Part shown: piece by piece, positions 10,185 to 21,716 of the stretch | How positions within the stretch are numbered: the first letter of the stretch is position 1 | How the letters are laid out: every line of letters begins with the position of its first letter | Assembly: GCF_003573695.1 (NCBI RefSeq) | Contig: NC_039366.1 | Coordinates: 157,517,072-157,581,071, forward strand | Direction: 5' to 3' | DNA length: 64,000 nt | Origin: Papaver somniferum | Taxonomy: Eukaryota > Streptophyta > Magnoliopsida > Ranunculales > Papaveraceae | Notes under the pieces: model-generated | Database searches by the model: none | What the model was told of the DNA's origin: nothing | What the model saw: the letters and a program-made list of their open reading frames with translations, nothing else | Program-made: the position numbers and the translations under genes

Positions 10185-12088
10185 TGGTAGGCTTTTAAGG
10201 ATGTAAGAAAATAAGAGCAAAGAGGAAGCCTACTTGTTAACCGCAAGTGCACGGTGTCGGTTGTAGCTTGTGCAAATACGGGTCGAATCCACAGGGACTA
10301 GGGTGTGAGTTGAAGTTTCCTAAGCTAATTCTCTGAGCAGTGAACTAATGAAGCAAAGAGTGACAGTGAAAGTGAGTGACAAAGAATGACGGTGGCAAAG
10401 AGCCAAGGCAGTGAAGATGATTACAGCTACAGATGGTATACTAGGAGGATACTAAGGCATTTGATTCCACATATTGATCCTAAACTAAGGAAGTTCTTAT
10501 GCAAGCTATGTCTTGTTCTTTCAGGGAAGACTACAATGAGTGATTTACTAACTAACCTTGCTAACTTACCCCTAGCATCAGCTGTCCTCTTACATCACAG
10601 CTGATCACAGGTATTTTGGCTCAACTAGTTAACTATCATTCCTAAGGCAATTCAATACAGTCCTTCAAATGGACTGATTTCTTAACCACAGTCACAACTT
10701 CACCCCTAGCATCAGCTGTCTTCTTACAGCACAGCTGATCACAGGTGAATTAGCTCAAATGGCTAATTATCAGTCCTACTTCAGTTTAAACATCACAAGA
10801 ACAATAACATGTATACTAACTATCCTAGCATGCAATCAAGAGTTTCATCTAAGCCCTAGCAAGTAAATTAGAACATACTAGACATGGTGAACAAATACAA
10901 TTGAAATTTACAAAATAATTTAAATTAAGAACTAACCCTTGAGGCACTGGCTATTCCAGTCCTCTTGGGTGAAGCACTGGCTAGCCCAGACATATCTTCA
11001 ACACAACACCCACAACCCATATTTATACCCAAATTAATCAATTAGGGTTTACAGAGAAAATCCCCAAATTACACAGTTGAAATTAGGGTTCGACTTTACC
11101 TAATTTGACGTGACAAATCACTCAAGAAGGTCGACCCATTTCTTCTCTGACTCTCCTGCTCCTCTCCATTCCTTCCAATTGCGTTTCTAACTCGACCTAT
11201 TCTATTGATTTCTTACCTAGGGTTTCAGAGAGAAATCAGGGAAGAAATCGAGAGAATAAATGGCTAGAAGTTTAGGGGAATTATGGGTTTCGGTGAGGGA
11301 TAGCCATGATGGCTTTTGGTGGTTGATTGTGGTGGTTGAGGAAGTGGAGTTGGCGGAGTTGGTGGTGAAGGTGAGGCTGTTGCAGACGGAGTGGAGAAGA
11401 TGGAGGTGGAGTCGATGGAATTAGGGATAGGGTGTGTTTGGTTCTGCGGGTATAGGTGTTAGGTGTTTGGGTGTTGAGCGGTTGCATCAAGTCTCGATGA
11501 TTCGCGAAGCTGAGCCGTGGGATGCGGAAATGATAGATTGATCTAACGGCTACAAGTGAAGAGGATGGTATCGACCGTCGGATGCATGATACAACGAAAC
11601 TGACAGCTTAAGATGGAGTTAGGTGTTGTAGTGTTAGACAGGAGCTTCAGACTTTGATGTACTGGCGATGCTGCGACCATTGGATTCAGATGTGATCCAA
11701 TCTGACGGCTGACGAAGGAGACGTGTATGGATATTAGAAATGGGTTTGGGTAAGGGTTTTGGGCCTTGGGTATGCCAAGCCCATATCTTCTTTAAGAACA
11801 ATTCTTCCTTGTTAAGCCCATTTCTAGCCTTTTAGTCTTGTGCACAACATTCCTCGCGGCTTCCTTGCGTGATTCCTATCGGCTTCCACCACTTTTCTGC
11901 TCTTTTCGCTCCGTAATTCCATCCAAACTTTATTTAGAACCTAAAAATACAAAATTAATTAAGAAAAGTATTTATTCTTGAAAACAATGAAAATACAGAA
12001 TATGGGATAAAATGGAGAATTAGAGCACAAAAGATGAGTTAATTGCCAACAAAAAGATATAGAAATATGCACTTTTTAGCACTCATCA
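10185..12088 (-). repeat. E-B LTR (upstream, 5' LTR in element orientation)
   Basis: The 1904-bp LTR. It has a small insertion of about 15 bases near 11403 relative to the other LTR and lacks the duplication at 6330-6390. It is next to the primer site, so it holds the promoter. Flanked at 12089 by GCCTC. Confidence 0.88.
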
Positions 12089-13310
12089 GCCTCATGCCGG
12101 TGGAGGATGGCCAAGAGCGATATTGCACCAGTATATGCAATACTCAAGTTGGCCATCATACCAAAGATGAAAATACCACCACCATGGTGCATTAACCAAG
12201 GGTGCACCCTTGAGTAATGCAAGCATGTCAAAGTGCTCCCCAATTTTAATTTTTGAAAATGTCAATAAGACATATATATGAAGGGTAGTTGGTTGAAGGT
12301 ATATTAAGGAAGAATGCACTAATAAGCTTCAAACCTTGGTTGATAAAGCCTATTTGATGCCTAAGCATCATTATGGGGTGTTTCTTATTCGAGAGAGCTT
12401 AATGATGATTTGGCATCATCGCTGCGGCGCTGCGAAACTAAGAATACACCACCACAATGCAAAAAAGGAAATGCCAATATGGTGCACGCTCTTACGTATC
12501 ATTTGCGAAGGACCCAATGTCCTATACAAATTAGGATATCGCTTGTATTTTTCCTTGCAATGCGAGTTATTTAGTCGTTGTCTTGACATTGATGAAATAC
12601 GGTCAGTTCTTCATCCCTCCAAGCCACAGAGGAGGGTACATACGCAGCCACAATGAGTTGTAGCATTAATGATACAACACGTTGTCTCTTATATCATCTA
12701 ATTATGAGGTGATTGCGACAATATGGTAGCTCACATCATATGGCTTGTAAAAGAGAAGCAAAAGATAAGTATTGACATACTTTATGAGGTAAGTTGCAGT
12801 TCATTCCTTGGATGCTCATTCTTCCTATCAAGTCGTTCGACGTAGGCATGAACCGATTACGGATTGGGCATGGCCAGGAAAGTAAGCTAAACCGGTAAAC
12901 AAGTAAAGGGAACTTGCATAAGCCATTTGCATACAAGGATGATGCAATACAAATATGGCATGACCCTGACTGATGCATCCTTGGCACGATCAAGGGTAGT
13001 GCATACTTTCAGCAATGTTGAAGCGAAGCAGGAAGTTGGAAATAGGCTTGCAGTGGCCTAGGTGCAAGTCGAAGGCATGTGTTATGCCTGGACGGGATTC
13101 AAAATCTAGTGATGCATCCAAGAATTGCATCAACATTATCCTTCAAGGATACATACCCATCGCAGAAAAAGAGTAAGTTTGAAAGTGTAGAGTCTATGTT
13201 TAAGGCATCATGCTTGCAAAACATGTTTGGATAGGCACATCGACGTGCATTTATCTGGTGAGCTTGAAGCTCTAAGGAACGGTCACTGCTTGATTTTCCG
13301 ATCCATCACA
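12089..13310 (+). repeat. E-A left LTR, second part
   Basis: Continues the E-A LTR after the E-B insertion. The first 270 bases match the right LTR at 14250-14555. The rest has no counterpart in the window because the right LTR is truncated. Ends ATCCATCACA, two bases before a primer site. The 106-codon frame at 12336-12656 falls inside it and is not supported as a gene. Confidence 0.6.
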
Positions 13311-13312
13311 GT

Positions 13313-13330
13313 TGGTATCAAAGCAAGATC
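13313..13330 (+). promoter_or_regulatory. E-A primer binding site
   Basis: TGGTATCAAAGCAAGATC begins two bases after the LTR end. TGGTATCAGAGC is the standard primer site complementary to initiator tRNA-Met; this copy has one base change in the first 12. Confidence 0.75.
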
Positions 13331-14120
13331 CGAAATAATACTAAGGACTGTGAGTTATGGACTTGTCAGCGAGTATTTTCTAATGAGACTATCAAATTTT
13401 CCTTCAAAGGAAAATAGTAAGTTGGAAGAGTAGGCCAACTATGTGCGTAAATAAAGTTCATAACTTATATGCAAGTTACTTCGGAATCGTGTTAGACTTA
13501 GTCAAGTGATATGAGTTTTTCATGCCTCAAATAGTGACGCACCAAATAGTTGGTAACCCAGAAGACCGTTTCGAACGGCAGGTAGATGATGAGAATGATC
13601 CTCTCCACCCGTTCGGAAGGATTTTATTTTTCAGGCCGTCTAAAATCCCACTTAAGAGTGGGAAACCTAAATACCATTTCCAACTGGTCAATAATGACTT
13701 GCATCCGACTTTTTCGGCATTAGAGTTTGCTCCTCACGGTATTGCGCTAAGAAAATCTTGACATACTCGATTACCTTTTTCAACCCTGTGAACTTTAAGG
13801 ATTCATAAATGGTAGTATGGGACGTGTACTTAGGATCTGTATTAAGATGTTCTTTTGGAAATCTTAAGTATCTGATATGGAACACATGCTTAAGGGATCA
13901 AAATCGATATTCTCGGTAATTTTTAGGATTACTGAGTATGCCGTATGGATGGGTGCTTAGAAGTTCTGTATTGTTGTTCACAACAAATTGAAGAAACCTT
14001 GTGCAAGTTCTAAGCATCATGGAGTGGGACATATGCTCAGGGAATCCAAATCGATGAAGCTTGTCCATAATAGTTTTTGTTTTTGATTTTGTAGATGAAA
14101 TTCTTTAAAGGGTATGATAA
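13331..14120 (+). other. E-A remaining internal region
   Basis: About 0.8 kb between primer site and right LTR. One 79-codon frame (13522-13761) begins MPQIVTHQIVGNP and has no domain I recognise. The bases before 14121 (AAAGGGTATGATAA) are purine-rich and could be the polypurine tract. Gag and pol have been lost by deletion. Confidence 0.5.
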
Positions 14121-14555
14121 TGTAACTCCCGCACTTTTGGCGTTACACATGCTCAAAATGCGTCATTTGCATGGGATGAAGCTTCATCTCAAACATTTTG
14201 TTGTGAGGACATGTTGGTCCAGGACAAATGTTGCATAATCATGTGCATCATGCCAATGCGAGGCCGACCAAGAGTGATATTGCACCACTATGGTGCTATA
14301 CTCAAATTGGCCATCGGGCAAGAGATATAAATACCACCACCATGGTGCGTTACTCAAGGGTGCATGAGCATAACGTCCATGAGTAATGAAGCAAGCATGT
14401 CAAAATATTCCCAACTTTAGTTTGAAGAAATGTTAATAAGACATATATATATATAGAGAGAGGGACAGTTGGTTAAAGGCGCATTAAGAAAGAATGCACC
14501 GGTGAGCTTCAAAACTTAGCTGGTAATACATATTTGATACCAAAGAATCATACTT
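14121..14555 (+). repeat. E-A right LTR, truncated
   Basis: Starts TGTAACTCCCG and follows the left LTR to about 14555, where similarity stops after TATTTGATACC. The remaining 850 or so bases of LTR are missing. Confidence 0.65.
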
Positions 14556-14672
14556 GTTTGCTATTACTACCTATAACGGAAGATAATTTGCATCTTAGTA
14601 TAACTTGAAAATTTGTTGGAACCGGGTACAAAAAAAAGAAAAAGGAAACTTAACATTTGAGCTTAAGAGATA

Positions 14673-14731
<59 letters not shown>

Positions 14732-15690
14732 TACAAGTATATGTATTCATCAACCTATGTCAATTTCACTTTATCACTAGAAAGTTTAAATTTGTATACC
14801 TAACACTTGATGCATGTACATGCTTTGGTTGGATTTGTGGAAATAAAAATATAAACCTTGACATCAAAATAATTTTTCTTTATTTTAAATGTAAAATAAA
14901 AATGGAAGATATGTGTATTTGGAATTCAATAAAACTCAAATTAGACTTTGAAAATGCTGAACACTTTGAAGACGTAACCGCATTGACAGAATTGGCTGGA
15001 AAAAAATCCCTACAAAAGCGCCTACATATATGTTTTTATTAGTATAGTAAGCTAGAGAAGGAAATTACAGAAAGATTCATGCTGAAATTCTTAACCAAAA
15101 GTTACATTAATATAGTAAAACTAAGAAGACGGAGATAGGTTTTGCTTATTTATATTAATCTATTTCATTACATTAATTTTTTTAGTTCGAAATTCGGTAT
15201 GTTATGGCTAAGTATTTACATTTACGCCACATTAATGGCATCCTGAATAACAACGGAACGTCAATGGCCAAAAGTACTTTTTGAGCTTCATAAACTCCTA
15301 AATTTAACCTCCACGATACATAATAGGAATGTTGCGGAAATAAAAAGTGAAGAATGAGTCAAATTCCATATTGCGGTATTCAACATAATTATAGAGAAGG
15401 TGATCAAGCAACTGTCGGACTGGAAAATTTCATAGCTGATAGAAGTCAAACGAGTAAGCTATCAACAACAATATGGGACACAATCCCATCTTTTCTTATC
15501 CAAATTGTACTAAATGACTTTATGGGTACCACATACCCACGTGCATTAGCCTTCTAGTTTTTCTATAAAATGCATGCTTCAAGAAAAATATTTAAATTTA
15601 TATTTAGATATGAATATCAATTTGTTATTTAAAAAATGGTTTGATTACTTACTATTAAACGAAAATTTTAAACAACAATTATTATGAATG
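14556..15690. other. unassigned AT-rich region
   Basis: Contains an (AT)n microsatellite (14676-14727) and two short frames. The 145-codon plus-strand frame at 14605-15042 owes its length to the AT repeat (Ile-Tyr run) and is not a credible gene. The 67-codon frame at 15354-15557 is unrecognised. Confidence 0.4.
14676..14727. repeat. (AT)n microsatellite
   Basis: About 26 uninterrupted AT units. Confidence 0.95.
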
Positions 15691-16960
15691 TTTTCATAGG
15701 AGGGATCAAGGGCGAAACTAGCCCAATGCATGGGTGTGTGCTTGCAACCCCAGCCTAACTGCCTTCAAAGCCTGAATTTGCCCAGTTACAAATTTTAGGT
15801 TATATTTACAAGCTTATTTTTACATCTTTGCACCCTTTTTTCCAGCGAAAGCAAACTTTTGCACCCCAACCTAATTTTTCAAAAGGGATGTCGTTTCTAA
15901 TAAGGAACGAAAAACTTCACGATGTTCTTATTTGGGCATCACATGAAGTGATCAAACCTAGATCATATGTTAAGGCTAATACTCTTGACATTACAGGTTG
16001 TCAACGTCCAACCTTTAGGCAAAGGAATCAGTGTTGTGATAAACCTATATTTTCCTATAAATATCTTGCAAAGACTTTTCACAATTGTAATGACTATTAA
16101 AATAATAACTTTGTAAAGTTAAAGACAAGATCCGATACTCCGAATTGGATAAAGACTGACTTGCAAAAGAATGGTGAATTCGATTCTCTTTCAAGAAATC
16201 ATGAAGAGAATAATGGGAAGAAGGTTTCGAGTATTCCTAAACACACTTAGAAGAGGATATCGAAGAAAGCTCTCCCAGAAACACATAATCGCACAATTTT
16301 TAACCTTCAGACAAAGGTTGATCATAGTATTTATGATCTCAGAAAACAAGTTAACCAATTACAAGGCATTAGAAGGACAAGGAAAAGGCTAAATACAGGT
16401 AATACTTCTACCTCCTTATCCCTTTGTAATTCATCTAATATAAATTGTGTTGCACAACAGGTACTAAACGAGGGAGTATATCAAAGAATCTTGTTGTTCA
16501 TGATGCGCATTTGACAGATGCCTACCGTAACATAAATTTATTATGGAAAATTGTGCCTCCTTCTATAGCATGAAAGGAGGGCGCACAACATGCTCAAGAA
16601 AGGTAACCAATTCCTTCTTGACACATACTGTATCTTGTTTTGTGTACATTCTCTCTTGTGATTCTGATTTTCTCCATAAAGTTACTCTTTGAACAGTTAT
16701 GTCAAGCATTTTGATATCAACTACCTCTTGTGCTCTAAATTTATATTTATTGAGCTAATAACAAGGTTGATTTACATTTGTCCGCATGACCTATCTTGGA
16801 AATTTGGTTGGTCACAAATTTCATGTCCTCACGAACCCGTAACCGTGTGTGGTTCCAAAGTCTGTCCAAACCTTGGAAGTAATGAGTTAAACATCTTAAG
16901 AAGATTCTAGAAAGTATTTCTCTTCCTTCAGTTTTCTTGACCTAGAAAATATATATATAT
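15691..16960. other. degenerate sequence with short frames
   Basis: Three short plus-strand frames (15828-16100, 16171-16392, 16689-16910) lie in a row. Their products are unrecognised, and stops separate them. The density of frames on one strand suggests a decayed retroelement, but I see no RT, integrase or gag motif. Confidence 0.3.
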
Positions 16961-18500
16961 ATACAAGGTACGCCTACCTTGTACTATATACAAGTGCTGG
17001 AATAACTCGTGAACATTCGCAAACCATGGATGTTTCTAAGATTTCAAACACCACAAAGGAAGATGACAAGAAGATGGAGGATGTTGGTTTCAAAAGAATT
17101 GTTGATTTTTACGATGATATTGTCAACATACAGAGTTAAAACCGGTTCAGATGTTCCGTGATTTGGTCGGAAATATTATGAGTGACATCAAAGTTGTGTT
17201 CGAACAATTGTCTGTTTCCAAAAGAGATTTCAAGCTTCTTAATTAAGAATTGGGAAAAGCATCCTTGGTTTTCTCAAAACACAAGTTGCAGACTACATAT
17301 GAATTACAGTTCTCCTTATTTTGTTTTTTATGTTATTTTTCTAGGAAACTTCTTGTGAGAATTTATTCTTGCCTTTGAGAAGGATAACTAGGGTTTGGTA
17401 TAACATAAATTGTGATTTCACAAACTATTTCCAACGATTTTCATCTTGCATGTTTCTAGATTTATTTATTTAGATTCTAGAGTTTTTGTAAGATGAACTT
17501 GGAGTACGTATTCATTATTGGTATAATATATTGCAAAAGTCTTATGAGATATATTTACTTTTTGTAAATTGAACTGATATATTATATATGCTCAGAAGTT
17601 AAATATATTATGTACTTAAAATAAAACAAACTTTTTGAGAAATTTTCTCGCAGTATCGATCTACTTGTGATCACACTTTTGTGTTATTACTGCACTATCC
17701 ACTCCGTAATATTGTCTTATGTTGATTTATACCGATTAAAATTATCTCCTTGTTCGTAATTGGTGTTGAGATTAATTTATGTCGATATTCAGGATACAAG
17801 TTCACATGATTGTTAATGTCAGACAAAATCCTTCTTTTTCATTAAAGTAAGGTCACTCATATTGTTCCCTTTGGAATGACATCAAATGGGGGAGAGTTCT
17901 TAAATGAACTTGTGCTTAATTTCTATATCTTTGTGGAGAGTGTGGCTGTGGAAATTACAGGGGATGCTTGTATCTTAAATCTCTTAGATGAGCGTTAAGT
18001 ATTTCATACTATGTGATATCATCTAAATAAAGTTGATATGAGGAGTTACATATTAACTATGTTATTATGTATTATCTCTAACTTCATTAAATCTTGAAGT
18101 ATCTTTTGGTTGAATTCATTACGATCCCATGATTTTCGTACCTTTGCCTATTTTTATCGACAAAAAAGGAGAAAATTAATTAGTAGTTTCGCAATACATA
18201 CATATGGTTTACAGATCATTAGTAAGGGGGAGTGAATCAATAATCTATAGGTTTCACCTATTATGCAAAAGATGTAAGCATTGATTAAGGGGGAGAAACA
18301 TATCACCGTAAAATTACTTCAATGTTGTGATCCAATCATGTTATTAGGAGAGAAAGAATGGATACGATGAGGGAAATGTATTGTCCAAATTCCAGTCAAC
18401 GCACGGTCAAAGTCTGATACCATTAAGATAAGTAAAAAAATTCAAAATACCCACGCTATCCTTAATAATCTCAAGGGTTCTCAGTCCTTGCTTTCTAAAA
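16961..18500 (+). mobile_element. decayed copia-like remnant
   Basis: From 17026 a broken frame reads MDVSKISNTTKEDDKKMEDV and continues with Lys/Asp-rich helices interrupted by stops, like the spacer proteins of degenerate copia polyproteins. Further on are several GGGGGAG motifs in the contexts that accompany copia polypurine tracts: ATGGGGGAGAG (17886), AAGGGGGAG (18224) and TTAAGGGGGAGAAAC (18286). The phrase TCGACAAAAAAGGAG (18157) is also of this kind. No LTR pair could be traced. Confidence 0.3.
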
Positions 18501-18812
18501 ATCTATCGTGTTACTGCCTATTTCTTCGTCCAAAAATAAAAACCCTAACCTTTTAACAAAACCAATTAGAACACCAAAGTTTGTTGTCTTCACTGATTTC
18601 TTGGTATTCTTTACTATATTACCTATGTTCCGGATCAATAACAATCAAAATGTTTCGGATCAGTAAGAATAAAGAGTTTGTTGTCTTCACTGATCTTGCC
18701 TTGAATGGTCGAAACCCATCATGCGAGAATTAAAAACTATATAAAAAGAAGGTGTCGTAAAAATGGACATCGATTGATGGATGGAAGGTGAAGAATCGAC
18801 AATTTTGTCCCT
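18501..18812. other. spacer left of the non-LTR nest
   Basis: Unrecognised AT-rich sequence with a local near-repeat of about 30 bases (the phrases 'TTGTTGTCTTCACTGAT' at 18582 and 18678). No gene seen. Confidence 0.4.
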
Positions 18813-18829
18813 TTCTCTTATCTCTTATT

Positions 18830-18860
<31 letters not shown>

Positions 18861-19116
18861 TTAGATAAAGACTATCACAAGAAACTAGTTGGAATCCCAA
18901 CAAGCTGAGCTCCAACAACGTACTACTACATTAATTTCAACAGGTTTCCATGCTAGCCTACCATCGAGCCTCATGAGGAACCAGCCAAGGGAGCCGAAGC
19001 GGATAGGGGACTGATTATGTCGCAAGGGGGGCAAGCTAACTCTACTTTCCATGTCAAATCCTGCAATATTGCGTTATTGAGGACTCGAACCTGGGACCTC
19101 CTAGAGCTTGAGCGCA
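18813..19116 (-). mobile_element. tRNA-derived SINE, copy 1
   Basis: On the minus strand it starts GCGCTCAAGCTCTAGGAGG, then GGTTCGAGTCC, a perfect tRNA-type B box. It continues for about 200 bases of body and ends GTTGGAGCTCAGCTTGTTGG, ATTCCAACTAGT and a (TAA)n tail (18825-18862). The A box is missing, so the 5' end is truncated. A second copy lies at 26485-26732 and 3' fragments at 21668-21716 and near 26320. Its 3' end resembles the 3' end of the neighbouring non-LTR elements, so these likely supply its enzymes. Confidence 0.7.
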
Positions 19117-19250
19117 TTATTATTATTATTATTTTTATTATTATTATTATTAAAAAACAACATCTCAGAGGGTCTTTATTAGAAAACGTAAAGAGTATTT
19201 ACACATGGTTGGCTGGGAGTCTAGCAACAATCTGTGCTCCCACGCCTTAG
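19117..19250 (-). mobile_element. non-LTR copy C: extreme 3' fragment
   Basis: Only the last codons and tail remain. The minus strand reads GVGAQIVARLPANHV and stop (19201-19246), then about 45 bases of 3' UTR and a (TAA)n tail (19117-19153). This is the same C-terminus as copies B and D. Severe 5' truncation is the usual outcome of target-primed reverse transcription. Its tail abuts the 5' end of SINE copy 1. Confidence 0.8.
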
Positions 19251-19257
19251 AAGGCCT

Positions 19258-21667
19258 TTATTATTATTTTTATTTTTTACTTATTATTCATTAAGCAAGC
19301 AAACCGAGTCAAAAATTACACATGGTGTGTTGGAAGCCTAAAAACAAGCTGGTCACCAACTCCCTTTTGAATAATAATACCTAACCTAAGGAAAAAGGAA
19401 CTACCAATTTTATGATTGGCATCGTATCTAACAAGGCAGTTTCTCAATCGCTTTAAAAAAAATGAAATAGTGTCTTCACTGAGTTCACCTAGGGTAGTGA
19501 AGGCTAAAACTTGAAAGCCATAGCCAAGTGTTGCACAATGATCAAGATATTTGTGCATCTTAAGAGTCACAGCCGCAGAGATAGCATGACCTAGAGTAAA
19601 AGAACGAGTTCTGGCACTTGTGAATGACGATACTCCTGTGACATCAAAGCAAACATCTTTACCTTGAATCCATTTGTAAACAAGAAGATCCGCCGGCTTT
19701 AAAGAGTTTGCGCTATCGGAGAGCAATCCCAGCGAAACTTCCTTCCTTGCAGCAACTCCAGCCTTGTAGCAAATATCAGCAAATGCATCTCTGACCATGT
19801 CATGTCTAAATTTGGGACCCACTTCACTAGCACAATGAATTGAGTGGTCTCCGTATATGTCCATGGGTCTAGCACATATAGAACATGAACTGTCAGCTTC
19901 AAAGAAAGGTATTCCTAGTCGGTGTTGGAGCACATCACTAAACTATCTCGAACCAACAGATTGGTTTAGACCGGCGATAGGAACGGTTTTCAAGAAATCC
20001 TTAGAGTGCTTCACCCTGTTGTGTTGCCACAAAATAAACTCTCTATCATTCAAGGAAAATCATGAGGGTATAGTTTCCTTAACAAAATCAAAGTAAGTTA
20101 CTGCCAGGGACTTCATGAAATGTGGGGAAGCATCGTTGACATTGTAGTCGGAAACAGTAATGCCACAAGCATGTGTAAAGATCTGTAGAGCCTGTCCAAA
20201 ATGTGGGCTAGGATTTGAGGCGATGGAAGCTTTAAGATATGCTGCTGTAAGTGCTGAGTTTGGGTGTTCAAATCCAAGAAGCAATACTTCCCTGTGTCAC
20301 TCATTGTGTAAACAACAAACCCACCATGTTTCATCGGTAAGGTGGCTAGCCTTTGTTGCACCGGTCTGAAACCTGCCCCATCACCAACTACAAGTTGTCG
20401 TAGGTATTGATGGAGGTGTTGGTCGTAAAGGAGAGTTTCAGACTGTATATCACTTGGGTCGGTTGTTCGCAGCGTGAAATAAAGCTTGGAAACCCCTATG
20501 CAGTTCCGCAATAATAACAATTCACACGGTGCATCTTGAAGTTGTCGAACTCGTTGCATCAAGCTGATTGTATTCTCGACCCGATTCTCAACTATATTGC
20601 TACAATAATGTTGATTTAAACTTACCGTCCCATTCATCACCTTCACACCAAGTCCGGGTCTTCCAATGTTTGAAGGAAATACGTCATCTGCGAAGCTTCT
20701 AGGGTCAGTTGTAGGCCAGAATACCTCAGTCTTGGTAATGTTCAAGAACAACCCTCGATCAAGTCCTTCCTGCTGTATAATTTGCAAGGCTTTGGAAACT
20801 TCAAGAGTATCTCCAGCGATGGTTCCATCGTCGAGATACCAGGCATGAAAGTCTAGTGTACATTGTGCAGCAATCTTGCTAGCTAGAGGGTGTAAAGTCA
20901 GGGAAAACAGAAGGGGACCAAGAGGGTCTCCTTGTTGTGCACCTTTTGATGAGTAGAGTGTAAAATCATTGTAATAGAGTCTAGCCGGGTTGGAGTAACA
21001 AAACTCAACCCATTTTGATATGTTAGGATAATGTAAACTGACCTCCTTAAGCATGGAAGACCTATCGACAAGGTTGAATGCATTCGTGAAGTCAATCAGC
21101 AACATAGTTTGTGTTGCAGTGTCCCCTTTTAAATCCAGCGAACGATTGGACGCGTGTAAAATTCCCTCACCTCCGCAAGACGTCCCCACCCCAAACTGGA
21201 AATCACCTAAGTATGATGATAAAAGTTTGCAAGCTGAAGTGGCCACCAGTTTAGAGCATAGTCGTCTCCAGATGGTGCCGACCGCAATTGGTCTCACCCC
21301 TCCTCCAGGCTTGAGTAATGGTGTTAAGGGAGCGCTTGCGATGAATTCTCCAAGTGATGAAGGACACTTACCCTCTAGCCACAAATTAATGACTCCAGTG
21401 ATTGACTGTAGCGATTCATCTGAAACTGCAGCGGCGGCACCACTGAATGCATCTAAAAGATGTTGTTCCCTTAGGCCATCCCTCCCACAGGAGGTGCCTT
21501 TGGGAAAGATCTTAATTGCTGAGAGTACATCGTCCGTCTCAACACGCAAAGCAGGCACGGAAGGATCATATGCAGGGATGGAAGGGGATGGTGCATGTGG
21601 ATGTTTAACCGGTAAGTCTTGGAAAGTCTCCTGGGAGGCCGGTGCTAAGCCATCAGAGTATTACATT
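19258..21667 (-). pseudogene. non-LTR copy B: RT plus restriction-like endonuclease, 5'-truncated
   Basis: A broken polyprotein of a non-LTR retrotransposon. The frame begins inside the linker before RT (near 21665, GLAPASQETFQDLPVKHP) and runs through RT: FPKGTSCGRDG, PLTPLLKPGGGVRPIAVG, motif A LLIDFTNAFN, motif B QQGDPLGPLLF and motif C YLDDG (the catalytic Asp pair). It then shifts frame near 20281, has TGA near 20063 and TAG near 19945. A final clean stretch (19933-19316) carries the CCHC knuckle CSICARPMDIYGDHSIHC, then RHD, the endonuclease motif PADLLVY...CFDVT, and ends RLPTHHV. The 3' tail is (TAA)-rich at 19258-19275. No N-terminal zinc finger is present because of truncation. Confidence 0.88.
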
Positions 21668-21716
21668 AACTAGTTGGAAGCCTAACAAGCTAAGCTCCAA
21701 CAACATACTACTACAT
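21668..21716 (-). mobile_element. SINE 3' fragment
   Basis: About 50 bases matching the SINE 3' end (minus strand GTTGGAGCTTAGCTTGTTAG then GCTTCCAACTAGT). Sandwiched exactly between the tail of copy A and the truncated 5' end of copy B. Confidence 0.6.

Larger units (their letters stand above)
5561..12088 (-). mobile_element. E-B: non-coding LTR retrotransposon (LARD type)
   Basis: A complete structural element on the minus strand: two LTRs of 1928 and 1904 bp, about 97-98% alike by eye, with TG...CA ends when read on the minus strand (TGATGAGTGC...GCCTACCA). A primer binding site (10161-10182) sits next to the upstream LTR and a polypurine tract (7489-7505) next to the downstream one. Flanking bases are GTCTC (5556-5560) and GCCTC (12089-12093), a 5-bp target duplication with one mismatch. 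The 2.7 kb interior has no gag, protease, RT or integrase on either strand. It therefore fits a large retrotransposon derivative that used enzymes from another Ty3/gypsy element. It lies inside the left LTR of E-A. Confidence 0.88.
5453..14555 (+). mobile_element. E-A: old LTR retrotransposon, internally deleted and interrupted
   Basis: An old plus-strand element recognisable by paired LTR sequence. The left LTR (5453-5560 plus 12089-13310) matches the right LTR (from 14121) over roughly 430 bases, including the shared phrases CTTCATCTCAAA, AATACCACCACCATGGTGC and TTAATAAGACATATATAT. A primer binding site (13313) follows the left LTR, and the right LTR starts TGTAACTCCCG, like many Ty3/gypsy LTRs. 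Only about 0.8 kb of internal sequence remains, with no gag or pol. The left LTR was later split by E-B. The right LTR stops matching near 14555. LTR divergence is high by eye, so this is much older than E-B. Confidence 0.7.

Noticed and set aside
12336..12656. 106-codon frame in E-A
   Set aside because: Lies within an LTR, has no domain, and is not conserved in the other LTR.
14605..15042. 145-codon plus-strand frame
   Set aside because: Its length comes from the (AT)n microsatellite giving an Ile-Tyr run. The rest is AT-rich with no domain.
19080..19100. tRNA-like B box as a possible tRNA gene
   Set aside because: There is no A box, acceptor stem or cloverleaf. The same body recurs at 26485 with a (TAA) tail, so it is a SINE.
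21053..21673. 206-codon plus-strand frame opposite the RT of copy B
   Set aside because: A mirror frame of the RT coding strand, with no domain of its own.
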